A stretch of 64,000 nt of DNA from CAZSDP01 sp964605665. GTDB taxonomy: Bacteria > Planctomycetota > UBA8108 > UBA1146. The stretch is taken from contig CAZSDP010000007.1 in NCBI GenBank assembly GCA_964605665.1, positions 1 to 64,000 on the forward strand. Direction: 5' to 3'. The position numbers were made by a program, and so were the translations under genes. The notes beneath the pieces were generated by a model. It searched no databases. It saw nothing but the letters and a program-made list of their open reading frames with translations, and was not told the origin of the DNA. Positions 35,862 to 45,070 of this stretch are shown in pieces. Every line of letters begins with the position of its first letter. Position 1 is the stretch's first letter.

Positions 35862-37229
35862 TTATCGGCGCCGGGAAAACCAATTTTGCCATTCGCCCAC
35901 CTCCTGCGCACGGGCCTTCGGTGGGGCAGTTTGCCAAAAACTGGGATTGACGACTGTTGGCTTTTGCCGGGATAGACGAGCGAGTGCACGAGCGCAGGAT
36001 GCTCGAAATTCACCGTTGGCGTTTTCGAGTCCATCGATGAGTGGTTCTATGTAGGACCATGAACGGGATCCATCGGTGGCCAACGCTTCCGCAATCGTGA
36101 TGCGGATGGCGATCGGAGTCTCGCTGGAGTCTAGCTTCTGAGCAATCTGTTGATGGAGGTCGCGGCGTTGACTCCTGGAAAGGCCACGATACCTGGCATT
36201 GATCAAGCGAGTTGCGCGATTCCAGCTCAACTCATCGGGGCTGTTTTCTGGAGCGATTTCCGCCTGGAGTGGTTCAAGAAATCGTCTTCCATCTGAAAAG
36301 GGAAGTTCTGCCCAACTCTCCAAGGCCCATCCTCGCAGGGCTGGGTCTCTTGCCAGCCGGGCAAGTTGGTCATCGGTTCGGCCCCTCAATCGACCGATCA
36401 TCCCTGGAATCTTCGACCGAAGCTCTTCTGGAGTCATCTCGACGATCTGGAGAGTGCGAGACTCCAGCGAGCCGTCGAGAGACTCGAGGAGGTGCCAGTA
36501 GAAACTCCAAGAGTAGGCATAGTTTGAATTCTCGCCAGCATCGTTGTGAAACTCGAACCAACTCGCATCGATCAATTCTGAGACCTTGTTCTCAAAAGAC
36601 CTTTGCCCATTCTTTCGCAAGAGCCGCCGCGCTTGCTGGTAGAGAGCTTGATGAAAGAACGGGGTGCGAAGAATTCCATCTTGATCAAAAAAGGAAATCT
36701 CTAGGCAGCACGCAAGGCCTTCGTTTAACCAATACATCGAAGAAGTATCGGGGAATGCGGAGATCAAGAAGTGATGCGCCATTTCGTGGAGGATCACCGT
36801 GAGGTCGTCTTCTTCGCCTCTGGGTCTGCGGGGAGAGAGCTGGATTAGGTCGAGAAGCGGTAGGTAGTATCCTTCTTGGCGGAGATCTCCGGTGTAAATG
36901 TTCTCGCGCGATAGTGCGTCCTCATCATAAAGGATACGTACACCATCGACGCGCTCTCCGATCGTTGGAAGCAGCTCACGGTATGCGTCAAAGACCTGTT
37001 GGATTGTCTCACCGGTTCGCTCCAGTTTAGGAAGATCATGATCTCCGTAGAGGGCGAAATCTGGATACTTGATTCGGTGTTCGTAGAAGAATCCACAACC
37101 ACTCAGGAGGCAAAGTGAGAGTAGTGCGGATGCAAGTCGAGGGAGATGACCGATGTGAGCGCGCCAGCGAAAGACTGGGTGCATTACTGGAGCGCGGTGT
37201 TTCGAAGCAGAGTGTCTAGCGAACTTCAT
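35862..37229 (-). CDS. Lipoprotein with zincin metallopeptidase and HEAT-like domains
   Basis: 455 residues. The signal LASALLSLCLLSGC has a lipobox (LSGC), so the protein is probably a lipoprotein. A gluzincin-type site is visible: HEMAHHFLIS followed 20 or so residues later by YWLNEGLACCLE, the Glu being the likely third zinc ligand. The C-terminal 150 residues contain HEAT-like helical pairs (RITIAEALATDGSRSWSYIEPLIDGL, FRASCARALARL). The start at 37229 overlaps the stop of the upstream gene by ATGA and has GGAG upstream. The substrate is unknown; likely a cell-envelope peptidase. Confidence 0.82.
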   Translation of the reverse strand: MKFARHSASKHRAPVMHPVFRWRAHIGHLPRLASALLSLCLLSGCGFFYEHRIKYPDFALYGDHDLPKLERTGETIQQVFDAYRELLPTIGERVDGVRILYDEDALSRENIYTGDLRQEGYYLPLLDLIQLSPRRPRGEEDDLTVILHEMAHHFLISAFPDTSSMYWLNEGLACCLEISFFDQDGILRTPFFHQALYQQARRLLRKNGQRSFENKVSELIDASWFEFHNDAGENSNYAYSWSFYWHLLESLDGSLESRTLQIVEMTPEELRSKIPGMIGRLRGRTDDQLARLARDPALRGWALESWAELPFSDGRRFLEPLQAEIAPENSPDELSWNRATRLINARYRGLSRSQRRDLHQQIAQKLDSSETPIAIRITIAEALATDGSRSWSYIEPLIDGLENANGEFRASCARALARLSRQKPTVVNPSFWQTAPPKARAQEVGEWQNWFSRRR

Positions 37230-37693
37230 TGTGATCTCGCTCCGCGAAACTCATCGGGTAGATTCTGAATCATTGTCTGTACATGTTGAAGTGGTCCCGT
37301 TCCATCATCGCTACGACGAAAGATCACTTCTGCGGTGATTTCTCCACGAAACCGAAAGCGGTACCAAACCTCATAAATTGGTAATCCGGGATAGAGCTCG
37401 TTGGTCGGCTCTCCCGCAACTTCTTCTAGTCGCTCCAGGGCCCAATCGCGATAAGAACGAGGATCCGTTGGTTCTTCTACCGCGATGTCATAAATGAGAA
37501 CGTCCTTCTCTGGAGTTCGGACATCGATGCCGAGGGTGCGCATCGGAGCGGTGGAGTGACAGCCGGTATTGACCAAGAGAGGCGCGAGCAGCATGACGAG
37601 GCAGATCAGCGCGCCACCAATTTTCGCTCCACAGAGTCCGGTAGCGACATCGGTGAAGGGAAGTCCACGGCTCAGAAAACGGAGTTGGCTCAC
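37226..37693 (-). CDS. Probable lipoprotein of unknown function
   Basis: 155 residues with a GTG start at 37693, supported by GAGAGGAG seven bases before it; the frame is open 171 bases further upstream but without a good site. It has a hydrophobic signal (GGALICLVMLLAPLLVNTGC) with a weak lipobox (NTGC). The mature part is a small alpha/beta domain with YDIAVEEPTDPRSYRDWALERLEEVAG and YEVWYRFRFRGEITAEVIFRR. No family recognised. It is the first gene of a pair with the zincin lipoprotein, overlapping by four bases, so the two may act together in the envelope. Confidence 0.7.
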   Translation of the reverse strand: MSQLRFLSRGLPFTDVATGLCGAKIGGALICLVMLLAPLLVNTGCHSTAPMRTLGIDVRTPEKDVLIYDIAVEEPTDPRSYRDWALERLEEVAGEPTNELYPGLPIYEVWYRFRFRGEITAEVIFRRSDDGTGPLQHVQTMIQNLPDEFRGARSQ

Positions 37694-37923
37694 CGTGGCT
37701 TCTCCTCTCTCTTGAAACGCGAAACTGACTTTCCTCACCCCACCATCGGGATTCGTTCTCGAATCAGTTGGCAGGAAGCAGCGACAACCAGTGGAGCAAT
37801 CTCGTGCGGTTGCGCTCATCCGCCTCGCTGATTTTACCACAGGTCGAGACTGTTCACCGCCCATCGAGAACCACTCTCTCGAGATCTGGAGAGCCTCTCG
37901 CGACTGGTACGCATTGGGAGCAT

Positions 37924-38625
37924 TCAGTTCCGGTTCCCTTTGATCGACTCATAGGCACGCATCAACTCTCTCCACCTTCGCGTCGCTTCTGTGACGTCGG
38001 ACGGATCCTTTTGCTTGTCGGGGTGCCACTTCCGCGCGAGTTTTCGGAAAGCGGCGCGAATTTCTTCATCGCTCGCATCGATCGAGATTCCGAGAATCTG
38101 GTAGGGGAGCGGTATGTTGGGGGGCAGTTCCGTCTCATTGTCCGCAGGAGGGGGCTGTGCCTTCTGTTCTTGCTCCGCTGGTTGGTTCTTTGCAGCAGCG
38201 CCACTCTTGTCCCGCGAGGATTGGCTTCCAGATTGAGGTGGAACTCGATTCAACCACAGGCCAATCCGCCGGAAGAAGGACAAGAGGCGCAGCCTGAACC
38301 AACCAGAGCTTCGTCGAGCTTCTTTTCCCACGAAGAAAGCGCTCTGTTTCGCGCTGTTCTCCTTTTGCCACTCGAGGATTCGAAGGAAGTCCTCCGGGGC
38401 AAGGGGTTCGATCCAACCAAATAGATACTCGAGGATAGAGATCTCCTTCGGTGGACTTGCGAATAGCCGACCCTCTGAATTCGATTCGATTTTGTTCTCT
38501 CTCAGACATCTGGGACAGCGATAGAGGCGATAGGGCCCTCCCTGAGAGAGTGATCGACCACGGATGAGTGAGTCCCTTTGGATGAGAGTCGATCTGAGCG
38601 GGGCTCGGCAGCGCCAGCACTTCAT
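37924..38625 (-). CDS. J-domain protein with N-terminal zinc ribbon
   Basis: 233 residues. The N-terminus MKCWRCRAPL ... YRCPRCLREN forms a CxxC-CxxC zinc ribbon. The middle is basic and Gln/Ser/Pro-rich. Residues 165-230 are a J-domain: LPYQILGISIDASDEEIRAAFRKLARKWHPDK, with the HPD that stimulates DnaK ATPase. No G/F region or DnaJ substrate domains, so it is a specialised co-chaperone. Its ATG overlaps the queA stop by four bases, suggesting coupling with queA; a functional link to queuosine is not implied. Confidence 0.85.
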   Translation of the reverse strand: MKCWRCRAPLRSTLIQRDSLIRGRSLSQGGPYRLYRCPRCLRENKIESNSEGRLFASPPKEISILEYLFGWIEPLAPEDFLRILEWQKENSAKQSAFFVGKEARRSSGWFRLRLLSFFRRIGLWLNRVPPQSGSQSSRDKSGAAAKNQPAEQEQKAQPPPADNETELPPNIPLPYQILGISIDASDEEIRAAFRKLARKWHPDKQKDPSDVTEATRRWRELMRAYESIKGNRN

Positions 38626-39662
38626 CGAATACAGTCTCTCTTCGGCAAGATCACCATCGAGTCACCGTAGGAGTAGAAGCGAAACCCTGACTCGATTGCA
38701 TGTTGATACGCTGCCAGAGTTTTCTCTCTCCCATGAAAGGCACTCACCAAGACGAGGAGAGAAGATCTCGGGAGATGGAAGTTGGTGATAAGACCGTCTG
38801 CGTGCCGAAACTGATGCCCGGGGAGGATCGTCAGATCACACTCCCCCTCGATGTCTGGTCCCGGACTGAGATCGGGGAGTGATTCGATCAACCTCATCGA
38901 GGTCGTTCCCACGCAGATCAGGGATCGTCCTTCACTCTTAGACTGTGCGAGTTGGTCTCGTGCTTCCGAACTCACTTCGAAGAGCTCAGGATCAACTCGA
39001 TGCTCCTCGATCGTCTTCGCGCGGATGGGAGCGAAGGTCCCAGGCCCCACGTGGAGAGTCGTTCGAATGACTGGGATTCCACGCGCCTCAAGGGCAGAGA
39101 GGATGTCCTCAGTGAAGTGGAGGCCTGCAGTTGGTGCTGCTACCGCACCAGCGTGGTTCGCATAGACGGTCTGATATCGATCCTGGTCGAGCGACTGGAG
39201 CCGAGAATCTTGACGAGTTCGTTCGATATAGGGAGGAAGTGGTACTTCGCCGATGCGCTCTAACTCGCCAGCGGGGAGTGAGACGCGCCACCAACGGTCG
39301 AATCTCTCAATGATCTGGAGAGGCGCCCCGGCCGTGATCAGCTCTTCTCCGGGCTGGATTCGACGAGATGGATTGAGCCAAGCTCGCCATTGCGTTTCTC
39401 CTTCTTGACGGAGAAGGAACGCTTCGACTTCACCCCCGCTATGTCGACGTGCTCGAATTCGGGCAGGGATGACCCGCGTGTCGTTCACGACGAGGCACTC
39501 ATTCCCTTGAAGCCGAGAAGGAAGCTCGGCAAAGAGCCCCGATTCTAACTCGGTTTGTCCTCGTTCGAGAAACAGAGCACGAGAGCCTCCTCGCATTGGG
39601 GAGGGCTCGTGAGCGATGCTCTGGTCCGGTAACTCGAAGTGGTAGGGATCTGTTGCGGACAT
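38622..39662 (-). CDS. queA: S-adenosylmethionine:tRNA ribosyltransferase-isomerase QueA
   Basis: 346 residues, the family length. It transfers and rearranges the ribosyl part of SAM onto preQ1-tRNA to form epoxyqueuosine. Family blocks: FELPDQSIAHEPSPMRGGSRALFL, VVNDTRVIPARIRARR, AAPTAGLHFTEDIL, HVGPGTFAPIR, HRVDPELFEVS, CVGTTSMRLIES, and a NFHLPRSSLLVLVSAFHGRE end. The ATG at 39662 has no clear ribosome binding site. queF, which makes its precursor base, is at 1439. Confidence 0.96.
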   Translation of the reverse strand: MSATDPYHFELPDQSIAHEPSPMRGGSRALFLERGQTELESGLFAELPSRLQGNECLVVNDTRVIPARIRARRHSGGEVEAFLLRQEGETQWRAWLNPSRRIQPGEELITAGAPLQIIERFDRWWRVSLPAGELERIGEVPLPPYIERTRQDSRLQSLDQDRYQTVYANHAGAVAAPTAGLHFTEDILSALEARGIPVIRTTLHVGPGTFAPIRAKTIEEHRVDPELFEVSSEARDQLAQSKSEGRSLICVGTTSMRLIESLPDLSPGPDIEGECDLTILPGHQFRHADGLITNFHLPRSSLLVLVSAFHGREKTLAAYQHAIESGFRFYSYGDSMVILPKRDCIR

Positions 39663-39736
39663 TCCATGATGCTATCGAGATCGTGAATTTAACGCCACTC
39701 TAGCCTGGTGCTCCGAGTCGTTTTGATCTCGCGCTA

Positions 39737-40186
39737 TCACGCTAGCTTGTCGAGGGTGCTTCCGAGATCTTGACGGTAAGTGGTCATGAGCTGGATGCGT
39801 TCGTCGCTCGGAATCTGCCTCAAGATTTCCTTCGTGGCATGATCGATCACATTGCCCTGGAGAATTCCCTGAAGGTCTGGATGAATTTGGTAAGTCACGG
39901 CGTGGAAGCTCGGATCGAGCGTTAAGAGTTGAAGCGCGGAGTTGTTACTTTTACGAGTTGGATGATCTCCTCGCTCGTTCTCTGCTGAGTGTATTGATTC
40001 CGATTCGGTTGGTTTTCGTGCGACCTGGCTCGAGATCTCTTCCGAGATCGGCAGGATTTGGTCACTGGGTAGAGAGATTGGGCGTGATTCTGAATCTACC
40101 TTGTCTCTCGAGTTTGCAGAATGTCCAGCGAGAATTAGCGGTGTCGGCGTTGTCTGAGTTGTGGTGGGTATCGAGAGTGGGCCCAT
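39737..40186 (-). CDS. FlaG-like flagellar protein
   Basis: 149 residues; AAGGAGCGCCCCC precedes the ATG at 40186. The first 80 residues are polar, Ser/Thr/Pro-rich and probably unfolded. The C-terminal 65 residues match the FlaG pattern: a first strand AVTYQIHPD, then GNVIDHATKEILRQIPSDERIQLM, corresponding to the family's V-x-V-I-D-x-x-T-x-E-[VI]-[IL]-R-Q-I-P-x-E-x-x-x-x-M. FlaG affects filament length in other bacteria. It lies 74 bases upstream of queA on the same strand. With the FliK- and FlhB-like genes it points to a flagellum in this organism. Confidence 0.75.
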   Translation of the reverse strand: MGPLSIPTTTQTTPTPLILAGHSANSRDKVDSESRPISLPSDQILPISEEISSQVARKPTESESIHSAENERGDHPTRKSNNSALQLLTLDPSFHAVTYQIHPDLQGILQGNVIDHATKEILRQIPSDERIQLMTTYRQDLGSTLDKLA

Positions 40187-40301
40187 GGGGGCGCTCCTTC
40201 AAAGTGCGGCCAGAGTGAGGTCGAAGAAGCTTACGATGGAGTTCGGGATTGAGACAAACTGGCAGAATGAAATCGCAAAATCAGCCGCTATAGAGCTGTC
40301 A

Positions 40302-40328
40302 TGGTTCTGGTTCTGGTTCTGGTTCTGG
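40302..40328 (+). repeat. TGGTTC hexamer microsatellite
   Basis: Four perfect TGGTTC copies (40302-40325) and a partial fifth, in the gap between the FlaG-like gene and the metallopeptidase. It lies downstream of the latter and upstream of the former, about 116 bases before the FlaG-like start, so length change by slippage could alter expression. Confidence 0.7.
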
Positions 40329-40367
40329 CGATTGGCTATCGGGCGGGTCTATTTCGGTTTTCTAGAA

Positions 40368-42575
40368 TTAGAGTTCTCCACCGCACGGATTCTCATCGGG
40401 TGTCGGATCGATTCCGTGCGCCGAATTTGGCTCGGGAGGTGGGCTTCCATTCGAAAATAGGTACGCGAGTAACTCGATCGCATCGGCAATGTTCACGGTT
40501 CCGGAATCATTGACATCTCCAGCGTCGAGACAATCTGCGACATTCAGGCCGCTGAAGAGATAACTCAAGATGTAAACAACATCGCCGATGTTCCTGGTGC
40601 CGTTGTGATTCAAGTCACCTCGAAGGAATTGACGCTGGCGTAGAAAGTATGGGATCGGATCTGCTTCGGAAAGCCCGACGAAGGGGCGGAACAGATAGGT
40701 GTATTCCCCCGGAGATACACTCGCATCGGTCCAAGTGGTACTTGAGCCTGGTAGAACAAGATAGGGTTGCCCATTTCTCTCGACCTGAATCTCTGTGTAG
40801 CTCGCTCCTGGACTCCAGCTGAATGAGACATCTGAACCACTACGGAAGTCGGAGAAATTGAGGAGAGATTCTACAGGAACAGGATCGAGTCTCAGCCCGT
40901 GAACTGAGAATGCCTGACGAATTCGGGTTTCATTGGGAGTTCCATTCGCGAGGTTGGCATCGTCATCATCTGCGAGCAGCATCGTTGTCACGAGCTGTTC
41001 GTCGATTGCCGAAGGCAAAAAGAACAAGCTCTTCCACCAAATTTCTGCGGTGAGGTTGCGCGATGCTTCTAGAGATCCGAGGTCGTGATGAAAGAGGGTT
41101 CTCAAGTCCCAGACCGCTCCAGCGACGACAAGGCCAGCGAGGTGCGGAGTGACGGTCACTGGGTGAACCAGGTTGGGCTCGACGTCTCTCAGTTCCGCGC
41201 TGTGATTGAAAAAACCTCTCCCGATATCTCGATCGAGACTGTAGAGAATTGCCGCGCAATCGGCGATTCCCTCATGAAGATCGGAAGGAGTCAGCGTTCC
41301 AAAGATCGCGTCCGCTACCGCATGCATGTATTCGTGAACGATGATCGTGGAATAGGCGGTGTTCACGCAAGAGGTTCCGACTGAGGGTAGGAAGAAGATC
41401 TCCGGCACGGCAGAACTGTAAGCAGCATTGCAGACGCCAAAAGACGGCCGGCTGACTCTGACTTGCAACGGGAAGTCGACACCGGTAAACGGCGGGGAGA
41501 TCGGTAGGCTTGTCAAAAACTCGCGAGCCCGATTGACGTGGTAAAAGGCCGCAACCTCTGCGGTGTCATCTTCGGTCGGAGTTGTGTTCAGCACGATTTC
41601 TAGCGGTGATCCAGGGACGAGAGTGTTACTGAAAGTAATCTCTGGTCCTCGCCCATCGATGACATTTGCAAATGGACCGGAGAGCCCTCCCGTAATCGAT
41701 CTGGAGACTCCACCTAGATCCGCGCAGATCGTGCCAGTGGTGTCGGTCGTGAAAGTCCCTACGCCATCGATGAGGACATCGAGATAAGGGAGAGGATGGG
41801 GGAAAATCGGAGTGGTGACGAGGTCGGGACTCCAATTGGCTTGCATGTGCCCCTGGAGAGAGCACTCTCCGTCGACGTGTCGTACTAGAGACTCTCGCTC
41901 GATCAACTCGCCGCTCAACGAGATCCGCAGGAGCTCATGATCTCTAAGAAGAGGTCCGGTGAGCTTCAGTTCGATGGTCGCCCGGTGTTGATCCTCGACT
42001 CTCCACCAGCCCTGGCGGCAGGAGAGTAGTGACTGTTCTTGGCGAATATGCCTGGCAGCCAGTTCCCGCATCGATTCTTCATTTGGAAGCCATTGGGTCG
42101 GTGAAGAGAGGTCGGGTTTCGCAAAGACTTGCTCTGGGTTTCCAAGAACAGCGACCAGTTTTCCACTCTTGGAGATCACGACTCGGAGTGGATGGCCGAG
42201 AGCCTTCATCCCTAGGAATTGAGCGACGAGGTCATGCCGCTCGAGATCATCGATTCGGCGGCCACCTCGCCAGGCGATCGTATTTGGGTCGAGTTCGAGA
42301 AGGTCTGCAAGTTGTTCGATCGCCCGCGGTGGTAATGGATCTGGAATCGTGGAGTTGCCAGTGCGCGGTTCAGTGAGCGGAATGGGAGGTCCAAATGCTC
42401 CCCCCGTTCCGGTTCTCCAACCCTCTGGCCACGCTGCCGATACCATCGTGGGAAGAAGGAGAATTACGGAGGCTGCAAGGAGCAAATAGGTGGAAGGAGA
42501 CGAGATGACCGTTGAGCGCCGCAATTCTTCGAGCTGTTGCAGGTGCGTGAAACTGTGCCTCGACGAGTTATCCAT
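40368..42575 (-). CDS. Secreted fungalysin/thermolysin-like metallopeptidase with FN3-like and dockerin-like modules
   Basis: 735 residues from the ATG at 42575 (AAAGG upstream); an ATG ten codons earlier is an alternative. A signal-like helix (YLLLAASVILLLPTMVSA) follows a long polar lead. The propeptide-like part runs to about residue 270. The zinc site is HEYMHAVADAIFG near residue 413 with the Glu of LHEGIADCAAILYSL about 20 further on, as in M36 and M4 gluzincins. An FN3-like domain (FSDFRSGSDVSFSWSP...YTYLFRPF) comes next, then two dockerin-like loops (GDLNHNGTRNIGDVVYILSYLF and GDVNDSGTVNIADAIELLAYLF) and a Cys tail. Predicted extracellular protease. Confidence 0.83.
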   Translation of the reverse strand: MDNSSRHSFTHLQQLEELRRSTVISSPSTYLLLAASVILLLPTMVSAAWPEGWRTGTGGAFGPPIPLTEPRTGNSTIPDPLPPRAIEQLADLLELDPNTIAWRGGRRIDDLERHDLVAQFLGMKALGHPLRVVISKSGKLVAVLGNPEQVFAKPDLSSPTQWLPNEESMRELAARHIRQEQSLLSCRQGWWRVEDQHRATIELKLTGPLLRDHELLRISLSGELIERESLVRHVDGECSLQGHMQANWSPDLVTTPIFPHPLPYLDVLIDGVGTFTTDTTGTICADLGGVSRSITGGLSGPFANVIDGRGPEITFSNTLVPGSPLEIVLNTTPTEDDTAEVAAFYHVNRAREFLTSLPISPPFTGVDFPLQVRVSRPSFGVCNAAYSSAVPEIFFLPSVGTSCVNTAYSTIIVHEYMHAVADAIFGTLTPSDLHEGIADCAAILYSLDRDIGRGFFNHSAELRDVEPNLVHPVTVTPHLAGLVVAGAVWDLRTLFHHDLGSLEASRNLTAEIWWKSLFFLPSAIDEQLVTTMLLADDDDANLANGTPNETRIRQAFSVHGLRLDPVPVESLLNFSDFRSGSDVSFSWSPGASYTEIQVERNGQPYLVLPGSSTTWTDASVSPGEYTYLFRPFVGLSEADPIPYFLRQRQFLRGDLNHNGTRNIGDVVYILSYLFSGLNVADCLDAGDVNDSGTVNIADAIELLAYLFSNGSPPPEPNSAHGIDPTPDENPCGGEL

Positions 42576-43017
42576 CCGACGCCTTTGGACTGGGGGTGAC
42601 TCCATTGAAGACTACCCTTGAGTAGAGATCATTGAGGGTATCCCTGTTGAGTAAGCTGACGGGTCCATACACTTGGTGATTCAGTTGAGGTTAGCACCTT
42701 ACTGGAGAGAGTAAATCGTCCGCATTCTCGTGGGGGGGGTCTGATACAAAAGTCAGATGAATGACTTGGGGCAGGGAGTTGTGGATGAGTGACGAACGTT
42801 GCTGTTTCTGAGGGAGTTTGGAGCATTTATCGCAGAGGGACCACGGAAGCCGGAGAGTTGATGGAGTGTCTACGACCATCTGTCAGTAACTGTCGGTGAG
42901 TGGTTCTTTCGGCCGAATCTCGAGTAGGGCTGCCCTCTGACCCCCTCGCATTGACTTTGCAGGACCGTTTCAGTGCTCGTCTTCTAGGTGTGTGCAGGAA
43001 TCGACGCCTCATGAAAA
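42576..43017. other. Intergenic region upstream of the metallopeptidase gene
   Basis: About 440 bases. Short frames on both strands lack start signals and family resemblance. It should include the metallopeptidase promoter on the minus strand; none is clear. A G8 run is at about 42731-42738. Confidence 0.45.
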
Positions 43018-43059
43018 GACGGCACCCATTGAAGCGTGTTCGCTTCAATGGGTGCCGTC
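43018..43059 (-). terminator. Intrinsic terminator of the NYN operon
   Basis: 19-bp perfect stem (43018-43036 with 43041-43059) and a 4-base loop. On the minus strand it is followed by TTTTCATG. It lies about 40 bases after the NYN gene stop. Confidence 0.88.
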
Positions 43060-43096
43060 AATCTTTGATCAAAGCTACGTCAGCTGTTGTCGCAGA

Positions 43097-44035
43097 TCAA
43101 AGGTTAAAGTCGTCTTCCGAGAGATCATCGTCGAGAGGACCTCGCGCGCGCTTTCGGCGACCTTGGCTGGGGGAATAGAAGTCGTCGTCTTCGTCGTCGT
43201 CCTCTAAATCATCATCAAAGTGGTCGCGTCGACTGTCCCCCCGCTCAGAACCGGCATCTGCCGGGTTCTGGAACTGTGCACCTGGCAGGAGAACTTGTTC
43301 ATCCAGGCGGTGGAAGTGGTCGGCAGACTTTGCCAGTTCAACTGCGGTGGACTCAGGGAAGCTCGCAACTTCAACTCGAACCCCTCTGGTGCGGAGGTAT
43401 TGGCAAAGCGCGGTGAAGTCCCCGTCACCAGTCACGAGCACTGCGGCGTCGATACGATCCGCGAGTGCGACGGCGTCGAGAGCAATTCCCAAGTCCCAAT
43501 CACCCTTCTGAGATCCATCTGCGCGCTCGATGAGAACCTTTTTGTGGACCTCATAACCGTTACGCTTGAGAACCTCGATGAACTTGTCTTGCTCCATGCC
43601 GGGGCGTTCCACGATATACGCGATTGCTCGACAGAGAGGCCGTCCTCGACCCAAGAAACGCAGCAGCTTTGAGAACTCCAGTTTGGAGCTATACAGATTA
43701 CGAGCTGCGTAATACATGTTCTGGACGTCGACAAATACAGCAACTCGTTGTTGAGTCACCACATCGTAGCCATCATTCCACGCATGAGTCGGGATTGCGG
43801 TAGAAGGATCGGACCCCGAACTCGGCTTTCGCATCCGGTCGATGGCCTCTTGACCCTTGCGCATCTCAGCCTGGAATTGCCTTCGTTCGGTCTCTAGATC
43901 TTCTTCGAGCTGCTGAATTCGCTCCTGCAGTGCTTCGACATCGATCTCTTCTTCGCTCGTAGATCCACCCCCTCCGCCGATGGGAGTCGGTGATCGGAAG
44001 TGCGGGGAACGGAAGATCAGTGGTCCAAAGTTCAT
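43097..44035 (-). CDS. NYN-domain (PIN-like) putative ribonuclease, LabA/DUF88 type
   Basis: 312 residues; ATG at 44035 after GGGAGGACCG. A coiled coil (EEEIDVEALQERIQQLEEDLETERR, about residues 28-70) precedes the NYN domain, which has the acidic active-site residues: RVAVFVDVQNMYYAARNLY, QKGDWDLGIALDAVALA, AVLVTGDGDFTALCQYLRTRGVRVEV. The tail is very acidic (HFDDDLEDDDEDDDF) with a basic patch. Such proteins are usually metal-dependent RNases. The start overlaps the stop of the upstream gene by ATGA and a strong terminator closes the operon. Confidence 0.9.
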   Translation of the reverse strand: MNFGPLIFRSPHFRSPTPIGGGGGSTSEEEIDVEALQERIQQLEEDLETERRQFQAEMRKGQEAIDRMRKPSSGSDPSTAIPTHAWNDGYDVVTQQRVAVFVDVQNMYYAARNLYSSKLEFSKLLRFLGRGRPLCRAIAYIVERPGMEQDKFIEVLKRNGYEVHKKVLIERADGSQKGDWDLGIALDAVALADRIDAAVLVTGDGDFTALCQYLRTRGVRVEVASFPESTAVELAKSADHFHRLDEQVLLPGAQFQNPADAGSERGDSRRDHFDDDLEDDDEDDDFYSPSQGRRKRARGPLDDDLSEDDFNL

Positions 44036-45051
44036 CGGTCCTCCCGGTTTGGATAACAGTGTGCACCGTCGATGGTGCAACGACGAATTCGGTTTTTCAA
44101 ACAAAAGAGACGCACTGCGGTTCGTAGAGCCGCTTCATCGATTTGATCGGTAGCGAGAGCGATTTCGGCGATTCCATCGGGGCCGACGAAATACATCGGG
44201 TCGAATTCCTCCAGGTTAAGGTGGGGGAATTCCTCCCTGATCAGGTGCATCCGGTCATTTTCAGGGTGGCCCCACGCGCCGTCCGGCGGATTTTCGAGCC
44301 ATAGCTCACGGCAGCATACCGCTAGCGGAATGAACCAGCACTGATCCGCTGACGGAGGCGCGACATCAAATGGGGTGGTCACCATCGCGACATCTGCCCA
44401 GAGACTGTGGTCAGGGGGTAAGCCGTCAAGCTTGGGACGCGAACGGGTGAGAAGTCGCACGACGGAGGTTCGGCTGAGGAGCTGTCGCACGACCATCTCT
44501 GCCGGCACCGGTTGTCCTCTATCCAGTGCATCGAGTACCCGTTCTGCAATTCTTTTCGTAAATTTCTTAGGGCCATTGCGCGTTTGTGTTAACGGCTCAA
44601 TTGAGGATTGGATCGTCGCGGAGGTGTCCTGCACCGACCACTGAGATCTTCCTCGAGGGCTGCCGATTCTGGGGTCGCTCAGTAGGTCATTGACGGAGCA
44701 ATCGGTGACCAGGCAACACATTAGGAGCGCGATTTCTACATCGGCTGAGTAGACGCTCGAGGTTGGGTAGTCACCACTAGAGTAAATTCTATAGGTCTCG
44801 AAGGCCCAGTCCGCAAGGCGAGAGGCGGACCTCTCTCCTTCGGTGAACTTTCGCAATTCGCGAGCGATGCTCCGCTCGCAGAGGCCGAGTTCGCGGTAAT
44901 CCATTTCGCTCAGCTCAATTCCGTCGAGTAGCTCATCGAGCCACCCAAAGTTTCGAGAGCGCACGAATCCTTGCAGCTCATCAAAGCTGAGCTGACCGTG
45001 CACGAAGCGTCGAAGGACCGAGATCACCTCGGTTCGCGATTCCGTGGACAC
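44032..45051 (-). CDS. Protein of unknown function in operon with the NYN RNase
   Basis: 339 residues with a GTG start at 45051, because AGAGG lies just before it; a TTG four codons upstream is the other choice. No signal peptide or membrane helix. The N-terminal 120 residues are helical and acidic (SRTEVISVLRRFVHGQLSFDELQGFV); the middle is basic and Ser/Thr-rich, and the end has a possible small domain with Cys and His (RRCTIDGAHCYPNRED). I recognise no family. Its 4-base overlap with the NYN gene implies a joint role, and an 18-bp palindrome lies 20 bases upstream of the start. Confidence 0.72.
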   Translation of the reverse strand: MSTESRTEVISVLRRFVHGQLSFDELQGFVRSRNFGWLDELLDGIELSEMDYRELGLCERSIARELRKFTEGERSASRLADWAFETYRIYSSGDYPTSSVYSADVEIALLMCCLVTDCSVNDLLSDPRIGSPRGRSQWSVQDTSATIQSSIEPLTQTRNGPKKFTKRIAERVLDALDRGQPVPAEMVVRQLLSRTSVVRLLTRSRPKLDGLPPDHSLWADVAMVTTPFDVAPPSADQCWFIPLAVCCRELWLENPPDGAWGHPENDRMHLIREEFPHLNLEEFDPMYFVGPDGIAEIALATDQIDEAALRTAVRLFCLKNRIRRCTIDGAHCYPNREDR

Positions 45052-45070
45052 GGTACCTCTCAATCAACTC

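Noticed and set aside
42900..43178. Plus-strand open frame of 92 residues next to the NYN gene
   Set aside because: It runs through the terminator stem and into the antisense of the NYN gene; no ribosome binding site.
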